DNA of 64,000 nucleotides from Pelagihabitans pacificus (GCF_009371985.2 NZ_VIKU02000001.1:434001-498000), one strand, 5' to 3'. Positions 1 to 8,893 are shown, counted from the first letter of the stretch. Notes: a model not told the origin generated them from the letters alone. Made by a program: numbers and translations.

Positions 1-474
1 CTCCGAAAACAAACGGGGATTGTGTTTTGTAATCTTCAGATTTTTATCGGCATTGGCATCTTCTATCAACTCGGTAGCAAATGCTTTTATGTGACGTCGC
101 AACCCTTTAAGCTGGTTCATATTCTTGAGCATGTTCTTTTGCTCTTCCAACGCGAAGAGAACATAGCTCCTGTTGAGGGTCAATAGCTCGAAGAAAGAAT
201 AGAAGAACGTGAGCATTTTATCCTTGTTGGAAAAGCTTTCATACTCTTTATTTTTTTCAAGCAATGTATCGGTAGTGGTATAGAATTTATTCCAAATTGC
301 TTTTTGAAGGCCCTCTATAGACCCGAAAAAACTGTAGAAATCCGCTTCTTCGATTCCATTGGATTTACAAAATTTATAAATGGACCTCGGCACTGTCTCA
401 TGTTCCAAGACATAATCCATGTAGGCCGCTATTATTGTATCGTCAGAGGTTTTTTGTGTTTTCTTTGTCGCCAT
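1..474 (-). CDS. TetR-like transcriptional regulator, partial (C-terminus off the window)
   Basis: An open frame of 158 codons runs from an ATG to the window edge. The first ~55 residues resemble a TetR HTH region: MATKKTQKTSDDTI, then a helix and the segment SIYKFCKSNGIEEADFYSFF, which fits the recognition helix of flavobacterial TetR-like proteins. The helical remainder (ELLTLNRSYVLFALEEQKN, then a basic stretch) fits a ligand-binding domain. It should be a DNA-binding repressor, probably autoregulated, because paired GTTTAAC/GTTAAAC half-sites lie upstream. Family assignment rests on reading the translation; the effector is unknown and the 3' end is not in the window. Confidence 0.65.
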   Translation of the reverse strand, partial: MATKKTQKTSDDTIIAAYMDYVLEHETVPRSIYKFCKSNGIEEADFYSFFGSIEGLQKAIWNKFYTTTDTLLEKNKEYESFSNKDKMLTFFYSFFELLTLNRSYVLFALEEQKNMLKNMNQLKGLRRHIKAFATELIEDANADKNLKITKHNPRLFSE

Positions 475-557
475 GGTTTCTAGTATTTGCCTGTAAAATT
501 ACGGGTATCGCCCAAGATTGTGTGTTAAGTGTTTGCCAAACCGATTGTGTTCCAACA

Positions 558-587
558 AAAACGTGTCCCCGGGGGGAGACACGTTTT
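558..587 (-). terminator. Hairpin with T-run in the TetR-like leader (terminator or attenuator)
   Basis: AAAACGTGTC pairs perfectly with GACACGTTTT around a 10-nt C/G-rich loop. Read on the minus strand, the stem is followed by TTTTTG, so it looks like an intrinsic terminator. It sits about 84 nt upstream of the TetR-like ATG with no minus-strand gene above it, so a leader attenuator is possible. Confidence 0.45.
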
Positions 588-670
588 CAAACAACCTAAC
601 CAATAAATAATCAAACATGATTATGCAATCAAAATCTTTTTCATAGCAATTCTAACTCATAATCACTCTA

Positions 671-728
671 CAAATATAATATTGTTTAACTTATTTAAAA
701 AATAATTAAACAAAAAAATATGTTAAAC
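671..728 (-). promoter_or_regulatory. Putative TetR-like promoter and operator
   Basis: On the minus strand TATATTTG (678 to 671) matches the Bacteroidota -10 consensus TAnnTTTG. Just upstream is an inverted repeat, TTGTTTAA (682-689) and TTAAACAA (706-713), with a third half-site GTTAAAC at 722-728. Overlapping half-sites and promoter would suit autorepression. No clear -33 TTTG at the expected spacing was found. Confidence 0.35.
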
Positions 729-916
729 TTTTCATTGTCAGTATCCTACTCATCCAATACGGCATCTAATGTCAGTTTGTCACGATATCCTAAAATGGTA
801 TTTTTTTTGACTGATACAGGCTTGTGAACACCCGGGCAACAACCCGGCAACCAATTACAAGATTAAAATAAATCGGATGCCCTGATTCCAGGGAAGAAAA
901 CAAATAATTAATAATT

Positions 917-2803
917 ATGGCAACAGGTAAAATCAACGTTTCGGTGGAGAACATTTTTCCACTCATCAAAAAATTTCTTTACAGCGACCACGAGATTTTC
1001 CTTCGGGAACTGGTTTCCAATGCGACGGATGCCACTCTAAAATTGAAACATTTGACCGCTATCGGAGAGGCCAAGGTAGAGTACGGTAATCCTATTATCG
1101 AGATAAAAGTCGATAAAAAGGGAAAAAAATTACACATTATTGACGAAGGTATCGGGATGACCGAGGAGGAGGTGAAAAAATATATCAATGAGGTAGCCTT
1201 TTCGGGAGCGGAGGAATTTTTGAATAAGTACGAGGATGGGGGGAAAGATACGGGTATCATTGGTCATTTTGGGCTAGGTTTTTACTCCTCGTTCATGGTA
1301 GCCAACAAAGTGGAAATCCTAACCAAGAGCTACAAAGACGAGCCTGCAGTGCATTGGAGTTGCGACGGCTCACCAAAATTTACGATCAAGAAAGGAAAGA
1401 AAGAAAATCGGGGTACGGAAATCATTCTTCACATTGCCGATGACTCCACAGAATTCCTCGAAGATCACCGTATCACCGAATTGCTGAAAAAGTACAATAA
1501 GTTTATGCCGATACCAATCAAGTTCGGCACCAAGACGGAGACCCTTCCAAAACCGGAAGATGCCAAAGAGGATGATCCGGCACCCACGAAGGAAGTAGAC
1601 AACATCATCAACAATCCCAACCCGGCATGGACCAAGCAGCCCACCGATTTAAAGGATGAGGATTACAGCGCCTTTTATCGGGAACTCTACCCGATGCAGT
1701 TCGAGGAGCCCTTATTCCATATTCACTTAAACGTCGATTATCCTTTCAATCTCACGGGAATCCTTTACTTCCCGAAGTTGACACAAGACCTCAACATTCA
1801 GAAAGACAGAATCCAATTGTATCAGAACCAGGTATTCGTTACGGATAATGTAGAGGGAATCGTTCCCGAATTTTTGACCATGCTCCGTGGTGTTATCGAC
1901 TCTCCCGACATTCCCTTGAACGTATCGCGTTCTTATCTACAGGCAGACGGTGCCGTTAAAAAGATATCTTCCTATATTACCAGAAAGGTTGCCGATAAAC
2001 TGAATTCGCTCTTCAAGAATAATCGGGAGGATTTCGAGAAAAAATGGAACGATATCAAAATAGTGATCGAATATGGAATGCTTTCGGAAGAGAAATTCTT
2101 TGAAAAAGCCGAGAAGTTTGCCCTGTATCCCACGGTAGACAATCACTATTTCACCTTTGAGGAACTCCAGGGGAAAATTAAGGACACCCAAACCGACAAG
2201 GACGACAAATTAGTGGTTTTATATGCATCTGACAAAGAGGCCCAACATAGTTATATCGAAGCCGCCAAGGCCAAGGGTTACGAGGTATTGCTGATGGATT
2301 CTCCCATCATCGCCCACCTGATGCAAAAGTTGGAAACCTCCAAGGAAAAATTGTCTTTTGCCAGGGTGGATGCAGACCATATCGATAATCTTATAAAAAA
2401 AGAGGATACCCAGATTTCCAAACTGTCGGATGAAGAAAAGGACAAACTCAAAGCGAATTTAGAGGAGGTTATTGAGGACAAAAGCTATACCATTCAGTTA
2501 GAAGCCATGGATAGCGATGCCGCTCCCTTCATTATTACGGAGCCCGAATTCATGCGTCGCATGAAAGATATGCAGAAGACCGGTGGCGGTGGTATGTTCG
2601 GCATGGGCAACATGCCCGACATGTACAACTTGATCGTGAATACCAATCACGAGCTCGTCGGGGAAATCCTGAATACCAAGACGGCCAAAAAACGGGAGCG
2701 TTTGATCAACCAATCCATCGATTTGGCGCGTTTATCGAAAGGCTTATTGAAAGGCGAGGAACTCACCAATTTCATCAAACGTAGTTATGAAATGGTTAAA
2801 TAG
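917..2803 (+). CDS. htpG: Molecular chaperone HtpG (Hsp90)
   Basis: ATP-dependent cytosolic chaperone of the Hsp90 family, 628 aa, a normal length for bacterial HtpG. The N-terminal GHKL ATPase motifs are all visible: ELVSNATDA with the catalytic Glu and Mg-binding Asn, DEGIGM, GHFGLGFYSSFM and GTEI. The middle domain contains the conserved segment around FPLNVSR (here IPLNVSRSYLQ), and the C-terminal dimerisation domain follows. The start ATG lies after an A/T-rich leader with no Shine-Dalgarno, as usual in Bacteroidota. It is monocistronic and followed by an intrinsic terminator. Confidence 0.97.
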   Translation: MATGKINVSVENIFPLIKKFLYSDHEIFLRELVSNATDATLKLKHLTAIGEAKVEYGNPIIEIKVDKKGKKLHIIDEGIGMTEEEVKKYINEVAFSGAEEFLNKYEDGGKDTGIIGHFGLGFYSSFMVANKVEILTKSYKDEPAVHWSCDGSPKFTIKKGKKENRGTEIILHIADDSTEFLEDHRITELLKKYNKFMPIPIKFGTKTETLPKPEDAKEDDPAPTKEVDNIINNPNPAWTKQPTDLKDEDYSAFYRELYPMQFEEPLFHIHLNVDYPFNLTGILYFPKLTQDLNIQKDRIQLYQNQVFVTDNVEGIVPEFLTMLRGVIDSPDIPLNVSRSYLQADGAVKKISSYITRKVADKLNSLFKNNREDFEKKWNDIKIVIEYGMLSEEKFFEKAEKFALYPTVDNHYFTFEELQGKIKDTQTDKDDKLVVLYASDKEAQHSYIEAAKAKGYEVLLMDSPIIAHLMQKLETSKEKLSFARVDADHIDNLIKKEDTQISKLSDEEKDKLKANLEEVIEDKSYTIQLEAMDSDAAPFIITEPEFMRRMKDMQKTGGGGMFGMGNMPDMYNLIVNTNHELVGEILNTKTAKKRERLINQSIDLARLSKGLLKGEELTNFIKRSYEMVK

Positions 2804-2824
2804 ACCTTAGCGTTTGGAATTATC

Positions 2825-2863
2825 AAAAACCGCCCTGACGATACAGTCGGGGCGGTTTTTTCA
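2825..2863 (+). terminator. Intrinsic terminator of htpG
   Basis: AAAAACCGCCC and GGGCGGTTTTTT form a stem with a short loop, followed by T-rich sequence, about 20 bp after the htpG stop. Confidence 0.8.
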
Positions 2864-2919
2864 TTTTTTTCCCTAAAAAATACTGGTTTCCCGGTATTTT
2901 ACCCTGCTTTGCCAGACAC

Positions 2920-3010
2920 TATCTTTGGGTCGATCTTGTTATTACAAGAAACCATTAACTATAGCTATAGTGGCCGTCCCGACGATTTCGTTGGGGCGGC
3001 TTTCTTGTTT
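2920..3010 (+). ncRNA. Candidate small RNA with its own terminator
   Basis: TATCTTTG at 2920-2927 matches TAnnTTTG. It is followed by three consecutive potential hairpins: CTTGT/ACAAG (2935-2948), a perfect 14-bp palindrome ACTATAGCTATAGT (2958-2971), and a 13-bp stem GCCGTCCCGACGA/TCGTTGGGGCGGC with two G-T pairs (2973-3000) followed by TTTCTTGTTTTT. The last element is a strong rho-independent terminator on the plus strand, yet htpG already has one and no plus-strand ORF precedes it. A transcript of about 70 nt is inferred. No -33 TTTG was clear. It could instead be a backup htpG terminator. Confidence 0.35.
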
Positions 3011-3077
3011 TTCCGGCATTTTTGGAACAAATCGCACCGATACCGACCATTCGTCGTGTACAACATCATGGTGGATG

Positions 3078-3887
3078 CTACCAATAAATCGGTCCTTGAC
3101 CTAGATACTCCTCGGCGATGGGTTGGTAATAATCCTTGATCTGCTCCAAATCATACGTCTTTTGACTCTTGGTATAGAGATCATATTTGTTGAAGTCACG
3201 AATAATCTCCAAATAGTACCGGTCTTTATCACTCAACAATTCGGTATAGCTGCCTCCGGTGTGCCAGGGATAAAAGGAGTGATAACGAATCATTACCATT
3301 GCCTCTTCGGGAAGCGCATTTTCCTCGTGCTTGCTCAGCACTTGATAAAGATATTCATCATGCCCCCAGGCCAGCTCCAGCTTATCGAGACCGCATCCTT
3401 TTTCGTAGATTCCGGTGGGCGAATTGTAGCGGTCATCCCGCATATCGGGATTCAGCGAATTGAATTCAGGATACACACAGGTATCGGGCAGGGCACAACC
3501 CACAACGAAAACATCGCCTACGGTTCCCCATTGTTCATCTTGGCTGGTACCGTCCTCATCGCTGCCCCACAGGAACATCACTTTGCCCAAATCGTGAATG
3601 AGCCCCGTCAACTGCATCCAATCGGGGCGGCCGTCGGCGCGGATGGCTTCGGCACTTTGAATGAGATGCTGGACATTCGGGAGATTCAAATCGGGATCGC
3701 TTACATCGATCAAATCGTTCAGATGTGCCATAGCATCCCACAGATCCATCGGTTTATCGAATGTAAGGTACTTTTCATGCATTCGCCCTACATACTCCAC
3801 GGTTTGATTTTTCCGCATTTTTCGATAGTGTTCGCGCACGGCAGCGGTTACATCGGATTGATCGTAGTTTCTAAAGGTTTTTTCCAT
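3078..3887 (-). CDS. Inositol oxygenase (MIOX)
   Basis: Non-haem di-iron oxygenase that cleaves myo-inositol to D-glucuronate using O2. The 269-aa protein matches the MIOX family in length and motifs: LNDLIDVSDPDLNLPNVQH with a ligand His, LTGLIHDLGKVM with the His-Asp pair (about 98-99), QWGTVGDVFVVGC, LAWGHDEYLYQ and MIRYHSFYPWH. I chose the internal ATG giving MEKTFRNYDQ; an upstream in-frame ATG adds ten residues of no family resemblance. It lies 162 bp downstream of an SSS symporter on the same strand, suggesting uptake followed by oxidation of inositol. No other inositol or glucuronate genes are in the window. Confidence 0.93.
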   Translation of the reverse strand: MEKTFRNYDQSDVTAAVREHYRKMRKNQTVEYVGRMHEKYLTFDKPMDLWDAMAHLNDLIDVSDPDLNLPNVQHLIQSAEAIRADGRPDWMQLTGLIHDLGKVMFLWGSDEDGTSQDEQWGTVGDVFVVGCALPDTCVYPEFNSLNPDMRDDRYNSPTGIYEKGCGLDKLELAWGHDEYLYQVLSKHEENALPEEAMVMIRYHSFYPWHTGGSYTELLSDKDRYYLEIIRDFNKYDLYTKSQKTYDLEQIKDYYQPIAEEYLGQGPIYW

Positions 3888-4049
3888 GATAAGCTCCAAT
3901 TCAAATGTCAAACACATGTTCCAACAATAGCCTAGCTATAAGGATGAAAGCGTACACCGGTTCAAGAAAAAAGGCTATGACTTCCTATTTGGCAGATTAC
4001 TGTGAATTCTCTTTTCGTCCACCGCCCTTGTTTCAATTTCTCGTCTCTT

Positions 4050-5648
4050 TTAAACATTGCCCAATACAAGGTACAAAATAATGGTAAAGGCGATCAAAAA
4101 CAGGCTGAAAGACTTTGCGTGCCTCCAAGGCTTCAGGTCGAGCAGGCCAGCGTCTTGCATAACAAATCTGTCCTCTTTGGGAAGTATAGCGGAGGCCAAG
4201 TGCATCACCAGAATATTCAAGACGAATTCGATGCCCCAAATGTGTACAAAATGAAGCTCGATCTCCCACACAAAATAGGTAACGACATAAAAGAGCAATC
4301 CGAACAATAAGCCTATTTTTGCACCCGCTGCAGATACTTTCGGGAACAGGAATCCTGCGATTATGACACTTGCGATGGGCACGAAGAAAATACCGTTCAA
4401 TTGCTGCAATAGCTGATACAAGCCTTCAGGTGCATTTGCGACAAAGGGTGCAATGCCAATAGCGAATACCGCCAATATAGCAGACGTCCATTTTCCCATG
4501 ACCACCAGCTTACTATCGCTAATATCCTTCCGGAGGTACCTTTTGAAAATACCCAAACTGAATACGGTCGCGGCACTGTTCAAAGCACTGTTGAAAGTGC
4601 TTAAAATAGCCCCCATCATGACAGCGACAAAAAAGCCGGTCAACCAAAGAGGAAGCACTTTCTTCACCAATTCTGGATATACGCTATCCGGAGTATCGTA
4701 TAGGCTTTCCCCAAAATAGTAGAAACCGATAAGTCCGGGAAGTACGATGATCAAAGGCACCAAAATTTTCAGAAGCCCGGTAAACAACAATCCTTTTTGT
4801 GCTTCCTTTAGATTTACCGCTCCCAGTACCCGTTGAATGATCGATTGGTGCATGGCCCAAAAATAGATTTGATTGATCATTAATCCTGTAAATACTACTT
4901 CGAACGGTAGAATAGCCGATCTTGCCCCAGGGCCGATACCGGCTTCCTTGCTGATTACGTTGAATTTGGCGGGGTTATTCTCAAAGACCATCGACAGGCC
5001 CTCTATGGGATTTCCTTCACCAATGCTCAACAAAGCCAGAATTGGGACCAACAAACCGGCGACCAGCAAACCGAATCCGTTAATCGTATCGGTATAGGCA
5101 ACCATCTTCAATCCTCCGAAAATGGCGTACACCGCACCGATACTCCCAACGACGAGAATCGTTATCCAAATACCTTCCCTTTGACTCACCTTCAATAAAT
5201 CGGATATTTCAAAGATCGCTTCGATATTCAAAGCCCCCGTGTAAAGCACGATCGGTAATAAGGTCGCTACGAACGAAATGATCAAAAGAAGGGCCACCAA
5301 GGTTCGAGTGAGTCCGTCAAAGCGCTTTTCCAAGAACTCTGGAATGGTAGTGAGACCCATTTTCAGGTACTTCGGTGCAAAGTAGAGCGCTGCAATTACC
5401 AGCGCCAAGGCAGAGGTCACCTCCCACGCGATGATAATGGCACCATTTCGATAGGCAGACCCGTTCATGCCCACTAGGTGTTCGGTCGAGATATTGGTTA
5501 ATAAAAGAGATCCGGCAATAATTATCCCGGTAAGGGACCTACCTCCTAAAAAATACCCATCCCGGGTATTCAGTTTGTCCCTGCGCAGTTTCCAAGTAGC
5601 ATAGAAGGCCACAAAACCCGTGAACAAAAGAAACGTAATTATCGCCAT
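4050..5648 (-). CDS. Sodium/solute symporter (SSS family), probable inositol or sugar transporter
   Basis: A 532-aa polytopic membrane protein of the SSS/SLC5 family with about 13-14 hydrophobic segments. Family-like stretches include RDGYFLGGRSLTGIIIAGSL, LTNISTEHLVGMNG and the segment AVYAIFGGLKMVAYTDTING typical of SGLT-type carriers. Members couple Na+ entry to uptake of sugars, inositol or related solutes. The substrate is inferred from the downstream inositol oxygenase gene on the same strand. No signal peptide is expected. The start ATG is the first in the frame. Confidence 0.88.
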   Translation of the reverse strand: MAIITFLLFTGFVAFYATWKLRRDKLNTRDGYFLGGRSLTGIIIAGSLLLTNISTEHLVGMNGSAYRNGAIIIAWEVTSALALVIAALYFAPKYLKMGLTTIPEFLEKRFDGLTRTLVALLLIISFVATLLPIVLYTGALNIEAIFEISDLLKVSQREGIWITILVVGSIGAVYAIFGGLKMVAYTDTINGFGLLVAGLLVPILALLSIGEGNPIEGLSMVFENNPAKFNVISKEAGIGPGARSAILPFEVVFTGLMINQIYFWAMHQSIIQRVLGAVNLKEAQKGLLFTGLLKILVPLIIVLPGLIGFYYFGESLYDTPDSVYPELVKKVLPLWLTGFFVAVMMGAILSTFNSALNSAATVFSLGIFKRYLRKDISDSKLVVMGKWTSAILAVFAIGIAPFVANAPEGLYQLLQQLNGIFFVPIASVIIAGFLFPKVSAAGAKIGLLFGLLFYVVTYFVWEIELHFVHIWGIEFVLNILVMHLASAILPKEDRFVMQDAGLLDLKPWRHAKSFSLFLIAFTIILYLVLGNV

Positions 5649-5720
5649 TGCGCATAAAAGTAAGCATAATCGGGTTTCGATACCTTTCGATGAATCGTCG
5701 TCGATAAATCACCGATGCAA

Positions 5721-6137
5721 TCAGCTTACTACGAGCCTCCTGCCAAAGTGATTTTTTAGCAGTACTACCTGGATGGTAACGAAGAAAGCCAATCCCGCCA
5801 TCCCGTACAGGACGGTATTCGAAACCTGAAGATTGGAAAATGCCTCCAGAAATAAGTTGTTCGACAGTGTTTCAATGTCAGAGGACGCCAACCATGGGAT
5901 ATCCATTTCGCCATTCCCCAAAATGATGAAGGCAAAGATGACGACTACCACGGCACCCATTAGATACCAGCCCGTCCGGGAAATCAAAGGGGTATAGGCA
6001 ACAGTATCTGCCTGTTTTCCGGCCTGTATTTTGGATAGCACCGAATCGGTAAAGTTGGGGGAAGGTGACTCCACGCCAACCTCGCTCACCACTTTTTTGA
6101 TGAAATCATTCAATTCCTTTTCCTTATCTCTTTCCAT
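5721..6137 (-). CDS. Membrane protein, probable anti-sigma factor partner
   Basis: A 138-aa protein with a charged N-terminal ~55 residues (MERDKEKELNDFIKKVVSEV) and two hydrophobic segments, about 65-85 and 110-130. The gene overlaps the 3' end of the upstream ECF sigma gene by 14 bp, so the two are co-transcribed. A small membrane protein with a cytoplasmic N-terminal helix directly after an ECF gene is the classical anti-sigma arrangement. I saw no zinc-binding ZAS motif, so the role is inferred from position. The ATG is used; an upstream TTG would add three residues. Confidence 0.6.
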   Translation of the reverse strand: MERDKEKELNDFIKKVVSEVGVESPSPNFTDSVLSKIQAGKQADTVAYTPLISRTGWYLMGAVVVVIFAFIILGNGEMDIPWLASSDIETLSNNLFLEAFSNLQVSNTVLYGMAGLAFFVTIQVVLLKNHFGRRLVVS

Positions 6138-6708
6138 AGTTTCCAAGGGTTTCCGGTTCTAGGCGATCTTGTAATAGTTTGGCAAGGCGTTTTCTACTTC
6201 GAAACAAACGTACCTTTACCGTATCGGCCGCAATGCCCATTATTTTACTTATTTCTTTTAAAGATAGTTCTTCATAATAGTGTAATGTCAAAACAATCGC
6301 ATCATCTTCGGCCAATTCTTTCATAGCATTTTTGATCGTTACCTTGCGATCGTCTGCCTCCAATGCATCGATTGCATTGTCTAGCGATGCGATATTGTAT
6401 TCCCTGAATTGATCGATCGACGCTGTCTTCAAATGTCTTCCCTGCTTTTTGAGATAGTCCAAGCTTTTGTTATAGGTAATCTTGTAGATCCATGTTGAAA
6501 ACTTGGAATCCCCTTTAAAAGACGCCAATGCCTGGAAGACCTTTAAAAAAACGTCCTGTGATACCTCCTCCGCCTCCTCGTGGTTCCGGAGTATTTTCAT
6601 CGCCAACGTATACACCATGTACTTGTAGCGATCCACTAATACCGAAAAGGCTTGTGTGTCGCCATTGATCACTCGATCGATACAGGGTTGGTCTGCGTTT
6701 TGGCTCAT
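6124..6708 (-). CDS. RNA polymerase sigma factor, ECF subfamily
   Basis: A 194-aa sigma-70 family protein of the ECF group. Region 2 is clear (AFSVLVDRYKYMVYTLAMKI, then EEAEEVSQDVFLKVF and FSTWIYKITYNKSLDYL), and region 4 ends with LKEISKIMGIAADTVKVRLF, the HTH that reads the -35 element. It directs transcription in response to an envelope signal, probably controlled by the overlapping membrane protein. An 8-bp inverted repeat lies in the divergent promoter region and may include its own promoter element. Confidence 0.93.
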   Translation of the reverse strand: MSQNADQPCIDRVINGDTQAFSVLVDRYKYMVYTLAMKILRNHEEAEEVSQDVFLKVFQALASFKGDSKFSTWIYKITYNKSLDYLKKQGRHLKTASIDQFREYNIASLDNAIDALEADDRKVTIKNAMKELAEDDAIVLTLHYYEELSLKEISKIMGIAADTVKVRLFRSRKRLAKLLQDRLEPETLGNYGKR

Positions 6709-6738
6709 TTGTTCTATAGGACGTATAAATTACAAATT

Positions 6739-6779
6739 AGGTTACAGGTTTTTAAAAAAAATGGTACAAGGTGTAACCT
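6739..6779. promoter_or_regulatory. Inverted repeat AGGTTACA/TGTAACCT between divergent genes
   Basis: AGGTTACA (6739-6746) and TGTAACCT (6772-6779) are perfect inverted copies 25 nt apart in the region between the ECF sigma gene and the divergent DUF6249 gene. They could be ECF -35 elements on each strand, consistent with autoregulation and shared control, or an operator. This is inference from position and symmetry. Confidence 0.4.
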
Positions 6780-6863
6780 CGATCAAACCATAGCCGTCAT
6801 ACATAGCAAACGAGTTTATTTATCAATCTACCTGCCGATGGGCGGGCTTAAAAAAAAATCATA

Positions 6864-7214
6864 ATGGCAGCAGCAATCATAGTTCCAGTTAGCTTTTTTC
6901 TAGTAGTATTCGCAATTACCTATCTCTATTTCTCCACCAGAAACAAAGAGCGCATGGCTTTAATCGAGAAAGGGGCCGATGCCAGTATTTTTCTTTCGGG
7001 CAAACCAAAAAACAGGTTACCCTTTTGGAAAGTGTTCCTACTGAATTTCGCCTTGTTGCTAGTAGGAACCGGGTTGGCCATTTTTATCGGATCCATTCTT
7101 CAGGAAATGAGGGTCGATGGGGATGTTGCCTATCCAGGGTCTATCTTTACCATGGCCGGAATCAGTTTACTGATAGGTTTCTTCCTGACCAAAAAAATGG
7201 ATAAGGAGGAGTAG
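6864..7214 (+). CDS. DUF6249-like small membrane protein
   Basis: A 116-aa protein with three hydrophobic segments (about 3-24, 55-75 and 92-108) separated by a short charged loop, KERMALIEKGADASIFLSG, which is typical of the DUF6249 family. That family is often found beside ECF sigma genes in Bacteroidota. It is divergent from the sigma gene and shares its regulatory region. Its function is not known. An intrinsic terminator follows. Confidence 0.75.
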   Translation: MAAAIIVPVSFFLVVFAITYLYFSTRNKERMALIEKGADASIFLSGKPKNRLPFWKVFLLNFALLLVGTGLAIFIGSILQEMRVDGDVAYPGSIFTMAGISLLIGFFLTKKMDKEE

Positions 7215-7244
7215 ACCATCATCTACCAGAAAATGAGTTTTAAG

Positions 7245-7272
7245 AAAACCGGGGCAAGGCTCCGGTTTTTTA
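7245..7272 (+). terminator. Intrinsic terminator
   Basis: AAAACCGG(GGC) pairs with (GCT)CCGGTTTT around a short loop, followed by TTTTATT, 30 bp after the DUF6249-like gene. Confidence 0.8.
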
Positions 7273-7335
7273 TTCTCCATTTATTGAATAGCTAAAATCC
7301 TACGTGGGTGGGTCAAAATTCGCTATCTTGAAGAT

Positions 7336-8469
7336 ATGTTTGAGGTAGGGAATCTAAACTATAATTTTCAATCCTTTTTGGACATGGTCGGGCTTATCCA
7401 AGGTACCACCTTAGGGGTTCTCCTTATCGTCTTAAACAAAAGGAAATATCGAAGCACCTTTTTCTTGGGGCTATTTTTAATCTTCCTATCCCTAAAATTG
7501 GTATCGTATATCGCCATAAGCCTACAGGTAAGTGATGTTTATCCTACATTGTTTCTTTTACCATTTAATTTTTCCTGGTTGCTCCTACCTTTGTTCTTTG
7601 TATACACACAGCAGGTATGCGCACTTTCCAATGAGAAAACGCACTACTGGGTATTGATACCGGGCGTTGTATCGTTTTTGGCACAATTGGTGATTTTTTT
7701 TCTGCCCTACGAAACAAAATTGATGATTTCCCAAAGTCCGTGGTATGTACTCATCTTTACCTACATTGGGATTTTTTATTCGTTGGCAATCGGTGTTTGG
7801 AATCTGAGGCTATTGTACCACCACCGTATCGAGGTACACAATTCCTTTTCCTTGATTGAATCAAAGGAATTGCAATGGGCCCGAGTTTTTCTTATTTACA
7901 GTTTAATAACTACTGTTATCATCCACATTCTGTTTTATATATCTACCACAAACTATTATTTCAAAATTCTCTTTTCCGTTTTTGACCTGATAGCCATTTA
8001 TTGGGTTTCCTATCACGGCGTAGTGCAGCGCAACGTATTGTCAGTGCTGGATGAAAGGGGAAGGTACCATATTCCACTTCAGGTCCCATCCGAAACCGTC
8101 AACACAACAACAACCGCTACCGAAGAGTTGGAGGCGCTGATGGAAAAGATAGATAATCATATGGTTCGATCGGAAAGCTTCATACACACCGAACTAACTA
8201 TTGTAGATTTGGCGGAAAAACTTAAGGTTCATCCCAAACGCATTTCCACTGCCATCAATACGATTCGACAACAAAACTTCAACACCTATGTGAATCGGTT
8301 CCGAATCAAGAAAGCGGAACAGTTACTCAGAAATCAGGAAGAAATCCATCTCAGCATAGAGGGAATTGGGAATGAGGTAGGTTTTCATAGCAAAAGTGCC
8401 TTCTACTCGGCTTTTAAGAAGGAGACAGGAACCACGCCGACCAAGTACAAGGAAAAAATTAGTGCCTAA
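7336..8469 (+). CDS. AraC-family regulator with membrane N-terminal domain
   Basis: A 377-aa protein. Residues ~1-240 hold seven or so hydrophobic segments (for example LIQGTTLGVLLIVL and FFLGLFLIFLSLKLVSYIAI). Residues ~270-377 form a double-HTH AraC domain (LTIVDLAEKLKVHPKRIS, then VNRFRIKKAEQLLR and IGNEVGFHSKSAFYSAFKKE). This is the usual flavobacterial membrane-AraC type, which couples a membrane sensor to DNA binding. The ligand and targets are unknown. The short gene downstream (cupin-like) is on the same strand but 424 bp away. Confidence 0.88.
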   Translation: MFEVGNLNYNFQSFLDMVGLIQGTTLGVLLIVLNKRKYRSTFFLGLFLIFLSLKLVSYIAISLQVSDVYPTLFLLPFNFSWLLLPLFFVYTQQVCALSNEKTHYWVLIPGVVSFLAQLVIFFLPYETKLMISQSPWYVLIFTYIGIFYSLAIGVWNLRLLYHHRIEVHNSFSLIESKELQWARVFLIYSLITTVIIHILFYISTTNYYFKILFSVFDLIAIYWVSYHGVVQRNVLSVLDERGRYHIPLQVPSETVNTTTTATEELEALMEKIDNHMVRSESFIHTELTIVDLAEKLKVHPKRISTAINTIRQQNFNTYVNRFRIKKAEQLLRNQEEIHLSIEGIGNEVGFHSKSAFYSAFKKETGTTPTKYKEKISA

Positions 8470-8893
8470 AAGATCGGATAATCCTACTTCCTGTACGGCA
8501 CTGGCAAGCGATGTACCTTGCGATTACTGAAAAAAGACTTTTTATTAGGGTACGGATTCCTGAAAAGAACCTTGTACGCCCATCCTATAGGTGAATTGGT
8601 TCTGATTTCAGAAATCCGAACGCTTCCCCTGTTAAATTATTGGTCTGTACCGAACTGCTTTCCGAATATTTGCAGCCGTGGAAATAGACATGAACCGATT
8701 ACAAATCATTCCTGTTTTCCTACTTGGTATCAGGGTAGGTTTATAGAATGGGAATGCATGGTTCGGCAATCGGTGTCACTTTCAGCAGGGGATACGATAC
8801 GATAAGATGTAATGATACTCCCCTTGCTATTGTTAGTTACTATATATGAAGTTTAGTTTATGAAACCAGTAAGAAATCACCAAAGCGTAGCCT
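8470..8893. other. Intergenic region without a convincing gene
   Basis: A 95-codon plus-strand frame beginning with TTG is present, but its composition looks non-coding and it has no recognisable domain. Just before the next gene, a 15-codon frame (MKPVRNHQSVAYGMC) overlaps the cupin-like start codon and could be a leader peptide or chance. Confidence 0.5.

Larger units (their letters stand above)
475..916. other. Intergenic region between TetR-like gene and htpG
   Basis: This divergent 440-bp region holds no gene. It contains a strong hairpin nearer the TetR-like gene, an A/T-rich palindromic segment and the leader of htpG. I could not identify a convincing htpG promoter or a HrcA/CIRCE element. 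Confidence 0.6.

Noticed and set aside
3123-3935. 270-codon plus-strand frame opposite the inositol oxygenase gene
   Set aside because: It is an antisense shadow; the minus-strand MIOX reading has all family motifs.
8518-8805. 95-codon plus-strand frame after the AraC gene
   Set aside because: Starts with TTG, irregular composition, no domain; probably non-coding.
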